In this document: positions 7,187 through 14,473 of the stretch, one piece after another | Position numbering within the stretch: position 1 is the first letter of the stretch | Layout: every line of letters begins with the position of its first letter | Source: an uncultured cyanobacterium | GTDB lineage: Bacteria; Cyanobacteriota; Cyanobacteriia; Cyanobacteriales; Chroococcidiopsidaceae | Reading direction: 5' to 3' | Assembly (NCBI GenBank): GCA_946221495.1 | Contig: CAMIFA010000134.1 | Coordinates: 1-14,574 of the forward strand | DNA: 14,574 nucleotides | Notes under the pieces: generated by a model | The model's database searches: none | What the model was told of the DNA's origin: nothing | What the model saw: the letters and a program-made list of their open reading frames with translations, nothing else | Translations under genes and position numbers: made by a program

Positions 7187-7483
7187 TTTCAATTTTCTCG
7201 ACAAACAAATACCGTTTTATTTCGATGATTGCTATATTTAACTGTCTATGACTTTTTCTAAGTCAAGCTTCGGCAATTCAAAATTTAATATCACAAATCC
7301 CAAATAATCTGACTCCAGCATAGGCAAACTTTTGAGGTAATTAGTAGTCCGCTAGTTGAGGTTTCCTTTAGGAATTGCTATTTTGTGTTATCCTGCTACC
7401 CCTTTCGGCATAAAATTCTGAAGATATATTGACGTTTTTTCCGGCTAGCGTCCGTTACCCCTTCACTTTAACCCTAAATTCCT

Positions 7484-9073
7484 ATGGCTATTGGCTACGT
7501 CGCCCTTGTACTCCACGCCCACCTGCCCTTCGTGCGTCACCCCGAAAGTGACTACGTGCTGGAGGAAGAATGGCTCTATGAAGCGATCACCGAAACATAC
7601 ATCCCCTTATTGCGAGTATTTGAAGGATTAAAGCAAGACGGTGTAGACTTCAAAATCACGATGAGCATGACACCACCTTTAGTGTCGATGCTTCGCGATC
7701 CGCTATTGCAAGAGCGCTATGACGAACACTTAGCTAAACTGGAAGAACTAACTGAACTAGAAATTGAACACAATGCCAGTAACGGTCATATCCGCTATCT
7801 AGCTGAACATTACGCTACTGAATTTAATTCGGCGCGTGAACTCTGGGAACGCTACAACGGAGATTTAATCACAGCCTTTAAGCAATTCCAAGATAGTAAT
7901 AACCTGGAAATTATTACCTGCGGCGCAACTCACGGCTACTTGCCTTTAATGAAGATGTATCCCCAGGCAGTTTGGGCGCAAATACAGGTAGCGTGCGAAC
8001 ACTACGAGCAAACTTTTGGTCGTCCGCCTAAAGGAATTTGGTTGCCGGAATGCGCTTACTACGAAGGCGTAGAACGGATGTTAGCCGATGCCGGACTACA
8101 CTACTTCCTCACCGATGGGCATGGCATTCTCTACGCGCGTCCGCGTCCCCGCTTTGGCAGCTATGCCCCGATTTTTACTGAAACTGGTGTTGCTGCTTTT
8201 GGTCGAGATCATGAATCTTCGCAACAAGTTTGGTCTTCGGAAGTGGGTTATCCGGGTGCGGCGGAATATCGAGAGTTTTACAAGGACTTGGGCTGGGAAG
8301 CGGAATATGAGTATATTAAGCCCTACATCATGCCCAATGGTCAGCGCAAAAATACGGGTATTAAGTATCACAAAATTACTGGTCGCGGTTTAGGCCTGGG
8401 AGACAAAGCACTTTACGATCCTTACTGGGCGCGGGAAAAAACAACTGAACACGCGGGAAACTTTATGTACAACCGTGAGCGGCAAGTTGAGCATTTGTAT
8501 AATATAATGCAGCGCCCACCAATTATAGTCTCACCCTACGATGCTGAGTTATTCGGTCACTGGTGGTATGAAGGTCCTTGGTTTATCGATTATTTGTTCC
8601 GTAAGTCTTGGTATGACCAGAAAACTTACCAAATGACTCACTTGGCAGATTATCTGCGAGAAAATCCGACACAGCAAGTGTGTCGTCCTTCTCAGTCTAG
8701 TTGGGGTTTTAAGGGCTTCCATGAGTATTGGCTTAATGACACTAATGCCTGGATATATCCCCACTTGCACAAAGCCGCAGAAAGGATGATTGAACTAGGG
8801 CGACGTGAACCAGCTGATGAATTGGAGTGGAAAGCACTTAACCAAGCAGCACGGGAATTGTTGTTAGCGCAGTCGTCTGATTGGGCATTTATTATGCGAA
8901 CAGGAACGATGGTTCCTTATGCAGTACGACGGACGCGATCGCATCTAATGCGCTTTAATAAACTCTACGATGAAATTAATTTAGGCAAGATTGATAGTGG
9001 TTGGCTAGAAAAAGTCGAGCAGATGGACAATATTTTTCCTAACATTAACTATCGTGTCTATCGTCCTTTGTAG
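7484..9073 (+). CDS. GH57 1,4-alpha-glucan branching enzyme
   Basis: A 529-residue glycoside hydrolase family 57 protein with a DUF1957 C-terminal domain, the architecture of GH57 glycogen branching enzymes, which cut alpha-1,4 chains and re-attach them through alpha-1,6 bonds. Conserved motifs appear in order: HAHLPFV near the N-terminus (11-17); the catalytic nucleophile Glu189 in WLPECAYYEG; the acid/base Asp353 in SPYDAELFGHWW; and the downstream SSWGFKG. Both residues fall close to those known for the Thermus enzyme (Glu184 and Asp353, from memory). The family length is about 520-530, so the gene is complete. ATG 7484 lies just before the conserved GYVALVLHAH strand, and no obvious Shine-Dalgarno precedes it. 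It probably works beside a GH13 GlgB elsewhere in the genome (inference). Confidence 0.92.
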   Translation: MAIGYVALVLHAHLPFVRHPESDYVLEEEWLYEAITETYIPLLRVFEGLKQDGVDFKITMSMTPPLVSMLRDPLLQERYDEHLAKLEELTELEIEHNASNGHIRYLAEHYATEFNSARELWERYNGDLITAFKQFQDSNNLEIITCGATHGYLPLMKMYPQAVWAQIQVACEHYEQTFGRPPKGIWLPECAYYEGVERMLADAGLHYFLTDGHGILYARPRPRFGSYAPIFTETGVAAFGRDHESSQQVWSSEVGYPGAAEYREFYKDLGWEAEYEYIKPYIMPNGQRKNTGIKYHKITGRGLGLGDKALYDPYWAREKTTEHAGNFMYNRERQVEHLYNIMQRPPIIVSPYDAELFGHWWYEGPWFIDYLFRKSWYDQKTYQMTHLADYLRENPTQQVCRPSQSSWGFKGFHEYWLNDTNAWIYPHLHKAAERMIELGRREPADELEWKALNQAARELLLAQSSDWAFIMRTGTMVPYAVRRTRSHLMRFNKLYDEINLGKIDSGWLEKVEQMDNIFPNINYRVYRPL

Positions 9074-9084
9074 CAATGTGTATT

Positions 9085-9120
9085 AGCCAGAATTCACAAT
9101 AATATTCTGGCTTTTATTTA
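9085..9120 (+). terminator. Rho-independent terminator of the branching-enzyme gene
   Basis: AGCCAGAAT (9085-9093) pairs perfectly with ATTCTGGCT (9104-9112) across a 10-base loop. It is followed by the T-rich run TTTATTTACTTTT. It begins 12 bases after the stop codon at 9073. Confidence 0.85.
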
Positions 9121-9142
9121 CTTTTAGCTAGGTACTACCAAA

Positions 9143-9301
9143 CTAGGGATTGAGCAGACCATAATAAAGCGCTGCCACAATTAAGCCAATAGCTAACAAG
9201 ACTATTGATATAGTAAGACCAGAGACAAAAGAAGGCTTCTGGTCAGGGGTGAGAACATTATCCTGCGGTTTGTTTTGTTTATCTTGTCTAGATTCAGTCA
9301 T
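9143..9301 (-). CDS. PsaX-like single-helix protein, divergent paralogue
   Basis: A 52-residue protein missed by ordinary length cut-offs. It has a polar N-terminus (1-24, MTESRQDK onward), then one transmembrane helix of about 24 residues ending LVAALYYGLLNP-like (ALYYGLLNP at 44-52). It aligns without gaps with the neighbouring PsaX-like protein over the helix: VLLAIGLIVAALYY against LLLAGNFLVAAIYF. The Asn that precedes the FLVAA segment in PsaX, and that I recall as the ligand of a photosystem I chlorophyll, is Gly39 here. It may therefore occupy a PsaX-like position without holding that pigment, or have another role; both are inference. ATG at 9301 has no visible Shine-Dalgarno. Stop is TAG at 9143-9145. 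Confidence 0.6.
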   Translation of the reverse strand: MTESRQDKQNKPQDNVLTPDQKPSFVSGLTISIVLLAIGLIVAALYYGLLNP

Positions 9302-9486
9302 AATTCAATTTTTTTATTTAGTAGCTTTATTAACTAAATACCAAACAGAGCTACCTTTAACATTAGCTTATAGAAAGAGGTTGCTTGTATCTAAAGTTTG
9401 ATTAGTCCATAGTCCCTAGCTAACAGTCATTATATGCTCCTCTTACCTAAATCGCACATAAAAGAGGTATTAGGTTTAACTAATGA

Positions 9487-9500
9487 GTATAACGTTATAC
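9487..9500. promoter_or_regulatory. Perfect 14-base palindrome, candidate operator
   Basis: GTATAACGTTATAC is perfectly self-complementary and lies in the 308-base spacer between the two PsaX-like genes, about 186 bases upstream of the distal one. Symmetry of this length suits a dimeric regulator site. No regulator can be named, and chance is not excluded for an A/T-rich spacer. Confidence 0.3.
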
Positions 9501-9521
9501 AAAAAATTAAAGATACTCTAA

Positions 9522-9571
9522 TGCTGCTCATTTGTTCCTCAGAATTAATCAAAGGCACACTTTGAGCAGCA
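9522..9571 (-). terminator. Possible hairpin downstream of the PsaX-like gene
   Basis: TGCTGCTCA (9522-9530) is the exact complement of TGAGCAGCA (9563-9571), giving a 9-base stem with a 32-base loop. It lies 39 bases beyond the stop of the upstream PsaX-like gene on the minus strand. A T-rich run follows only after about 15 bases, so it is a weak terminator candidate, or an RNA structure that separates expression of the two genes. Confidence 0.35.
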
Positions 9572-9609
9572 CTAAAGTTAATCAACTTTTTGAGCCAACT
9601 AAATGGTAA

Positions 9610-9771
9610 TTAAGGATTAACTATGTGGAAGTAAATCGCTGCAACTAAAAAATTGCCTGCTAGTAGCAGCAGACTAATACCTGTGCGAAACGGGTAAGGG
9701 GGGTTGCCGTTAGTTTTGGCAACATTTTCTGTTGGGTTGCTACGCGATGATTGATTGGCTTGAGCAGCCAT
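9610..9771 (-). CDS. psaX: Photosystem I subunit PsaX
   Basis: A 53-residue protein with a single transmembrane helix. The C-terminal half reads PPYPFRTGISLLLLAGNFLVAAIYF, described here as residues 24-48, and matches PsaX, a small peripheral photosystem I subunit known from Thermosynechococcus and Nostoc-type cyanobacteria and absent from some others such as Synechocystis 6803. The landmarks are FRT before the helix, then LLLAxNFLVAAxYF. Asn40 corresponds to the residue that I recall coordinates a chlorophyll in the photosystem I structure. A polar Ser/Asn-rich N-terminus of about 20 residues precedes it. A good ribosome binding site, AGGAG, lies 8 bases before the ATG at 9771. A second PsaX-like gene follows downstream on the same strand. 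Confidence 0.82.
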   Translation of the reverse strand: MAAQANQSSRSNPTENVAKTNGNPPYPFRTGISLLLLAGNFLVAAIYFHIVNP

Positions 9772-9867
9772 AGGCTTTACTCCTAACTTGATAACCTATT
9801 AAGAAATACCAAACAGATGTGACAATTATTCAAATTCGTTAAAAATATTTGTATGTATCTGGGGATC

Positions 9868-9895
9868 GGGTATTAGGTATTGGGTATTGGGTATT
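9868..9895 (+). repeat. Short tandem heptanucleotide repeat
   Basis: GGGTATT is repeated four times (9868-9874, 9875-9881 with A for G at the first base, 9882-9888, 9889-9895). Heptamer tandem repeats of this kind are known as STRR sequences in filamentous and other cyanobacteria. Confidence 0.85.
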
Positions 9896-9912
9896 GGGGT
9901 GAAAGAAGTTAT

Positions 9913-10137
9913 TTGACACTCCCCTATCTAAAGATGAGGGGATTCTTCATTCAACGAGTCCACTTAACAGAGACGACCTTGCGGTATCCAAGCCAGAGGT
10001 GGTTCTCTCCTGAAGCTTTAACTTTCGGTTTGCCCGACCGTAGTTGACTAAAAGCCAAAATTTGTTTGAGTTAAATGCTAGTCGTCTAGTTCCTGTGAAT
10101 CTTTTACCTACTTTCAGGTTGTGTGCCAATTAAGACA
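9913..10137 (-). mobile_element. Probable IS200/IS605-type right-end remnant
   Basis: On the minus strand, the sequence ending at 9913 reads AATCCCCTCATCTTTAGATAGGGGAGTGTCA in effect (positions 9915-9945). That is a hairpin with stem CCCCT/AGGGG, followed by AGTGTCA. The pattern of a CCCC...GGGGAGTG hairpin just inside the element boundary is typical of IS200/IS605 and IS607-type right ends. The sequence before it (about 9947-10129, minus) is an open frame of 60 codons without TnpB catalytic or zinc-finger motifs, so it looks like a relic of the element's scaffold or terminal coding region rather than a gene. No transposase is recognisable, and the left end is not found. Assignment rests on pattern memory. 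Confidence 0.4.
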
Positions 10138-10284
10138 AACTACTAGAACAACAAAGTAGAACCCATGATTCAGTTGTCAAGGTACGGCGTTACCGTAATG
10201 GTACTAGGTTTTTTAAGTGGTTGATTACCGATCCACTGTCTAAAATAGTACAATTATTTAGAGGTGGAGTCAAGTCTTTTCAAA

Positions 10285-10300
10285 GTAGACTAAAGTCTAC
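10285..10300 (-). terminator. Inverted repeat downstream of lipA, possible terminator
   Basis: GTAGACT (10285-10291) and AGTCTAC (10294-10300) are exact complements two bases apart. Read on the minus strand, the stem is followed by TTTGAAAAG, a weak T-run. It lies 83 bases past the lipA stop. The adjoining AGCGCCGCGC block suggests it may instead belong to a dispersed cyanobacterial repeat. Confidence 0.4.
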
Positions 10301-10382
10301 AGCGCCGCGCTATAGACACGGAGTTTTCATCATTTTTCTTATAAATACCGTCTCTATGTATCTTCTCATCTCCCCTTCTCCC

Positions 10383-11312
10383 TTACTGTCCTGCGTGGTA
10401 GGAACTGCGAACCAAGGGACCAGAACGGACGTGGCTAAAGCCCATTTCCCGCGCGAGCGCTCCTAAATGCTCAAATTCTGCTGGTGTCCAATATTTCTGC
10501 ACTGGTAGGTGTGCAAGGCTAGGACGCATATATTGTCCTAGCGTCAGGCGATCGCATCCCACCGCGCGTAAATCTGCGATCGCCTCAATTACTTCGGCTT
10601 CAGTTTCACCGTGTCCCAGCATCAACCCAGATTTAGTTGGAATGCTGCTATCTAGTTCTTTGACAACTCGGAGAACTTGTAGCGACCTTTCATACTTGGC
10701 TCCGCGTCGCACCGGAGCTTGCAAGCGCTTCACTGTTTCAATATTATGGTTATAACAAGCTGGTTTTGCCTTAACGACTGTAGAGATGCGATCGCGTTGA
10801 CCTTGCGCCCCCGATCCACCACCCCAAAAATCCGCAGTCAGTACCTCAATTTGAGTCTCTGGGTTTAACTGACGAATCGCCGTCATTGTATTTACAAACC
10901 AGCTAGCTCCCTGATCCGCCAAATCATCACGCGCTACCGAAGTCAGCACTACATAGCGCAACCCCAACAACTGCACTGACTGAGCTACCTTTTGCGGTTC
11001 TTGGGGGTCTAAAGGCACTGGTGCATGACCTTTATCTACTTGACAAAATGCACAAGCTCTGGTACAAATCTGACCCATTAACAAAAAAGTTGCTGTTTTC
11101 TGGGCATAGCATTCTCCCCGATTTGGGCAGCGTCCTTCTTCGCAAATTGTATGAATTTGGCGTTGTTTAATAATCTTTTGGACTGTCGAAAGTTCGCTAG
11201 CTTTACCAATAGGGCGACGTAACCACGCTGGCAGCGCCTCAATCTCAGATGCCGCAGTTTCCTTGCGGTCTGCGGTGGGAGCAGCCTTCATTTTGGAATC
11301 TGATTGAGTCAT
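10383..11312 (-). CDS. lipA: Lipoyl synthase
   Basis: A 309-residue radical SAM enzyme that inserts two sulfurs into octanoyl groups on lipoyl-carrying proteins, completing lipoate for the pyruvate dehydrogenase and glycine cleavage complexes. Both iron-sulfur motifs are complete: CX4CX5C at Cys57, Cys62 and Cys68 for the auxiliary cluster, and CX3CX2C at Cys83, Cys87 and Cys90 for the radical SAM cluster. The C-terminal RSSY (302-305), the auxiliary cluster's serine ligand motif, is present. Between LTADF and the CYNHNIETV strand there is a short Gly-rich insertion (GGGSGAQGQR), which I believe is common in cyanobacterial LipA. ATG 11312 gives a normal-length N-terminus; no good Shine-Dalgarno is seen. 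It stands alone, with no lipB beside it. Confidence 0.96.
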   Translation of the reverse strand: MTQSDSKMKAAPTADRKETAASEIEALPAWLRRPIGKASELSTVQKIIKQRQIHTICEEGRCPNRGECYAQKTATFLLMGQICTRACAFCQVDKGHAPVPLDPQEPQKVAQSVQLLGLRYVVLTSVARDDLADQGASWFVNTMTAIRQLNPETQIEVLTADFWGGGSGAQGQRDRISTVVKAKPACYNHNIETVKRLQAPVRRGAKYERSLQVLRVVKELDSSIPTKSGLMLGHGETEAEVIEAIADLRAVGCDRLTLGQYMRPSLAHLPVQKYWTPAEFEHLGALAREMGFSHVRSGPLVRSSYHAGQ

Positions 11313-12016
11313 AATTTAGGCAATTTCCGCAGAGTGAGTATTAAGTCTTTCAAGCTAAGTGGAGCAATCAAGATTACTATGACATCAATCTTAAAGTAGA
11401 TAACTAGTAAAATAGCTATTTTTTCCTACAATTGCCGCTAGTTCGCCACACTTTATTTCGCTTTGGGTTATGAGTAGCTAAGGCAATTTGACTCTGGTAA
11501 TGACAAATATACAATCAGTATTACTAACTTGAATCGATGAACAAGTGTAATGTCTAGCTAAGGCACGAGTAGAAAAAGCAAATACGTTATTCATCTGCGT
11601 TGGCGCATATAAGCAAGATATATCCAAGCTTAATTTATAAATCTTCAGGAATATTACCTAATTTTCTTAGCTAGCGTAATCGGTACTCAGTTATATTTAC
11701 GGTTTTCATAAAGTTTATATCAAGTTTTCCTGGATCTATGGATAATAACTACTGAAGATAGAGGAATCAATGGCGTAGATGGCGATTGACTGAAGTAGGA
11801 ACATATTAATCAAAGCGCTACTTTAGCTAAAAATAAAGCAGCAACTTGAGAGTTTTAGGGTATTCATCTTTGGAACATTATTACTCCAACAAATTTAAGT
11901 AATATTGCTAGATTAGACTTTGAGCGCTAGCAGTTTTAGTTGTAACTCAGCCTTGTATTCCTAGATAGATTTCTACCCTTTTAAAGTTTGATTTTATCTA
12001 AATATTTCGTGTCAAG
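11313..12016. other. 704-base gene-free spacer between divergent lipA and kinase genes
   Basis: Frames are short and closed on both strands, and I recognise no RNA gene, repeat array or insertion sequence. The words AGCTAAGGCA occur twice (near 11477 and 11556), and the composition is A/T-rich. It must contain the promoters of both divergent genes, but I cannot place convincing -35/-10 elements. It may be decayed sequence. Confidence 0.5.
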
Positions 12017-13684
12017 ATGTCTAAATCAACTCAAGCTGTGTCACGGCACAACCAGCGCCGGAAACTCAACTTGTCCTTGTTACAACCACGTCGCCAGTGG
12101 ATTCCTTATTTCGTCTTAGTGGTGACGCTGCTACTCACCATTTTTGCCACTTACTACAGCGCGATCGCTACTAAAGAACAAGATAGATTACAGTTCGAGA
12201 ATACAGCCCAGCGTACACAATACGACATTCAAAATCGGCTAGAAACTTATATTGCCCTACTACGCGCAGGTAGTGGATTATTTGCTGCCAATGAGCAAAT
12301 TAGCCGTGATGAATTTCGTGCCTTCGTTGACCGCCTTGACCTCCAAAACCGCTACCCAGGAATCCAAGGCATAGGTTTTTCTGTAAGAGTAATGCCTCAA
12401 GAAAAAGCTGCGCTTGTCGCCCGGATGCAAAACCAAGGCGTAGAAAATTTTACAATTAAACCAGAATTTAAACGTGCCGAGTATCACTCGATCATTTACC
12501 TCGAACCTTTGAATGAGCGCAACAAAGTCGCCATCGGTTTCGATATGTCTATAGAACAGGTGCGCCGCGCAGCAATGGAACGCGCCCGTGATACTGGCAC
12601 AGCCGCAGCTTCAGGTCGCGTCACTTTGCTACAGGAAATTGACAAGCAGAAGCAGGCTGGCTTCCTGATTTATGTTCCCGTTTACCGTAACGGTACGACA
12701 CCTCATACACTCAACGAGCGCAGAGCAGCCTTGACGGGCTTTGTCTATAGCCCTTTTCGTACCAATGACTTTCTGCACGGCATCTTCGGCGAGAACCAGC
12801 CAGCTATTGAATTTCAGATTTACGACGGCACTGATCTGAGTCCCAAAAATCTGTTGTACAGCTTCCAGTACAGCCAAAGTGGTGCGGCTGATCAACACTC
12901 ATTTACAACCATCAAGACTATTAATATTGCGGGACGAACTTGGAGCATTTATTTTGCTTCTCGCTCAGATCAGCTAGCGTTAGGTAGTAGCCTAGTGCCT
13001 TACATCTTGGTTGGCGGACTAGTAATCAGTTTTGTGTTATTTAGGGTTACGCGATCGCAAGTTAATGCCGAACACCAGGTACAAAAGCTCAATACCAGCT
13101 TAGAGCGTCAAGTCAAAGAGCGCACTGCTCAACTGCAACAAGCGTTAGATTTTGAAGCAACGCTCAAAAAGCTTACCGACAAAGTTCGTGACAGCCTTGA
13201 TGAACATTATATTTTGCAAACTGCTGTACAGGAATTAACCTTGGTACTTGGTATCATCTGTTGTGATGCTGCGGTGTACGACCTCGATGCAGGCACTTCT
13301 ACCATTCGCTATGCATACACAGTCTATAGCTATGAAGGAACGCTGACGACACCTTCTTCCAAAGGAAGCGTTGTGCAAATGGCAGATATTCCGGAGATTT
13401 ACAGTCAGCTTTGCGGCGGTCAGTATTTTCAATTCTGCGATCTAACCTCCGATCCAATCCGCAGTCAAGTTGCAGTCTTGTCTTGTCCGATTGTTGATGA
13501 CCAAGGAGCGCTGGGAGACTTATGGTTGTTTGATCACAAAAACAATGCCTTTGATCAGCTAGAGATTCGCTTAGTGCAGCAAGTGGCAAATCAATGTGCG
13601 TTAGCGCAAGCGGGGGCTTGTCCCCCATCGCCATGCGCCAAGCTCGACTTTACCAAGCTGCTACTACCCAAGTTGAGGAACTAG
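12017..13684 (+). CDS. CHASE-GAF sensor half of a split histidine kinase
   Basis: This 555-codon frame encodes the sensing part of a hybrid-free two-component kinase. It has a basic N-terminus, a transmembrane helix at about 28-50, an extracytoplasmic CHASE domain (about 80-290, with the YPGIQGIGFSVRV and VYRNG segments), a second transmembrane helix at about 326-343, a coiled linker rich in QVKERTAQLQQAL, and a GAF domain (about 395-530). The true protein ends its homology at QVANQCALA. The last 25 codons after that (from about 13607) are an artefact of a frameshift and end at TAG 13682-13684. The kinase domains continue in another frame from 13594. Removing 26 bases near 13601-13632 would rejoin the two. 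CHASE domains bind small ligands in known receptors; the ligand here is unknown. ATG 12017 has no evident ribosome binding site. Confidence 0.8.
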   Translation: MSKSTQAVSRHNQRRKLNLSLLQPRRQWIPYFVLVVTLLLTIFATYYSAIATKEQDRLQFENTAQRTQYDIQNRLETYIALLRAGSGLFAANEQISRDEFRAFVDRLDLQNRYPGIQGIGFSVRVMPQEKAALVARMQNQGVENFTIKPEFKRAEYHSIIYLEPLNERNKVAIGFDMSIEQVRRAAMERARDTGTAAASGRVTLLQEIDKQKQAGFLIYVPVYRNGTTPHTLNERRAALTGFVYSPFRTNDFLHGIFGENQPAIEFQIYDGTDLSPKNLLYSFQYSQSGAADQHSFTTIKTINIAGRTWSIYFASRSDQLALGSSLVPYILVGGLVISFVLFRVTRSQVNAEHQVQKLNTSLERQVKERTAQLQQALDFEATLKKLTDKVRDSLDEHYILQTAVQELTLVLGIICCDAAVYDLDAGTSTIRYAYTVYSYEGTLTTPSSKGSVVQMADIPEIYSQLCGGQYFQFCDLTSDPIRSQVAVLSCPIVDDQGALGDLWLFDHKNNAFDQLEIRLVQQVANQCALAQAGACPPSPCAKLDFTKLLLPKLRN

Positions 13685-14394
13685 AAAAACTCAATTCTCT
13701 TAAAGACGACTTTCTCAGTACCGTTTCCCATGAATTGCGGACTCCGATAGCTAATATGAAGATGGCGATCCAAATGCTGAAAATTTCCGGCGGTTCACAC
13801 GAACGACGAGAGCGCTATCTAGATATTTTGCAAACTGAGTGTAACCGTGAGAGCGAGCTGATCAACGACCTGCTAGACTTGCAGCGACTGGAAGCCGGAT
13901 CTTATCCCAGCTTACTTATGGAGGCTATAAACCTTCAAGATTGGTTGCCTAGCATCATTGAGCCGTTTCACATCCGTACTAAGCAACGTCAGCAAACTTT
14001 AAGCTTATCGCTACCTAGTAATCTACCTGTAATAATTTCCTACCGCGCTAGCTTAGAGCGAATTTTAGCGGAACTTCTGAACAATGCTTGCAAATACACT
14101 CCTGCTGGTGGTGATATTGTTCTCAGCGTTTGCTACAAATCTACTGAAACACTAAATATTAGTATCAGTAATCCCCTAGAGATTCCCGCCGCAGAGCTAC
14201 CACATATATTTGATAAATTTTATCGTGTTCCTAATAGTGATCCTTGGAAACAAGGAGGTACTGGGTTAGGACTAGCTCTAGTACAAAAGTTGATTGAGCA
14301 ATTACAAGGAAGTATTTCTGTTGAAAGCGCTCAAGGATGGACTACTTTTACCGTACAGTTACCTAATCAAAGCGCGCAAGGTGCGAGGTATTAG
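13594..14394 (+). CDS. HisKA-HATPase half of a split histidine kinase
   Basis: A 266-codon frame that continues the upstream sensor gene in a different frame. Residues after the first 13 read MRQARLYQAATTQVEELEKLN, the usual linker from GAF to kinase. The H-box SHELRTP contains the phospho-acceptor His46. The N-box is ELLNNACKYTP (Asn163-Asn164), the F-box is IFDKFYRVP, and the G2 box is GGTGLGLAL (221-229). The G1 box is unusual: ISNPLEIP at 191-198 replaces the common DxGxG. ATG 13594 lies inside the sensor frame and lacks a ribosome binding site; ATG 13633 is another possible start. If translated alone, this half would be a soluble kinase without its sensor. More probably the gene was one protein before a 26-base insertion, so the pair is best read as a disrupted gene, with independent expression of the halves unproved. 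Confidence 0.8.
   Translation: MCVSASGGLSPIAMRQARLYQAATTQVEELEKLNSLKDDFLSTVSHELRTPIANMKMAIQMLKISGGSHERRERYLDILQTECNRESELINDLLDLQRLEAGSYPSLLMEAINLQDWLPSIIEPFHIRTKQRQQTLSLSLPSNLPVIISYRASLERILAELLNNACKYTPAGGDIVLSVCYKSTETLNISISNPLEIPAAELPHIFDKFYRVPNSDPWKQGGTGLGLALVQKLIEQLQGSISVESAQGWTTFTVQLPNQSAQGARY
13601..13632 (+). repeat. Palindromic G/C-rich 26-base insertion within the kinase gene
   Basis: GGGGG (13612-13616) and CCCCC (13622-13626) flank CTTGT, forming a short strong hairpin. Excising 26 bases restores one frame. Two boundaries work equally well: 13601-13626 (leaving QCA-IAMRQARLYQ) or 13607-13632 (leaving QCALA-MRQARLYQ). Both give the family's usual GAF-kinase junction. The inserted sequence resembles small dispersed cyanobacterial repeats of the form AAGCGGGGGCTTGTCCCCC, a recollection I cannot verify here. 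Confidence 0.7.
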
Positions 14395-14473
14395 TCATCA
14401 GTCCTTGGTCATTGCTAATGCATTAACTTCTTAACTATTCTACCGTATATTTACTGAAATAAAATAAAAGAAT

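Larger units (their letters stand above)
9772..10382. other. Gene-free stretch between psaX and lipA
   Basis: I see no credible protein gene in these 611 bases. From left to right it holds the psaX upstream region, a heptanucleotide repeat at 9868-9895, a probable insertion-sequence end at about 9913-10137, a small hairpin TACGG/CCGTA at 10183-10197 followed by a T-run at 10209-10214, and an inverted repeat at 10285-10300 beyond the lipA stop. The mixture of small mobile and repetitive pieces looks like a site of repeated insertion. Confidence 0.6.

Noticed and set aside
7205..7483. Promoter elements between the secreted-protein and branching-enzyme genes
   Set aside because: Several TTG and TATA-like words exist, but no pair has convincing spacing and sequence, so none is reported.
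8088..8393. Overlapping frames on both strands inside the branching-enzyme gene
   Set aside because: They are shadows of a gene with a full set of conserved GH57 motifs.
9947..10129. Minus-strand frame of 60 codons
   Set aside because: It lies inside the probable insertion-sequence end, has no TnpB motif or ribosome binding site, and the other frames look equally protein-like.
10221..10466. Plus-strand frame of 81 codons
   Set aside because: It runs across an inverted repeat and antisense into the 3' end of lipA, and its composition resembles chance translation.
11313..12016. Search for a hidden small gene, tRNA or riboswitch in the largest spacer
   Set aside because: Only short closed frames and no recognisable RNA fold or conserved core were found by eye.
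13299..13634. Minus-strand frame of 111 codons
   Set aside because: It is antisense to the GAF domain of the kinase, which has strong homology in the plus-strand frame.
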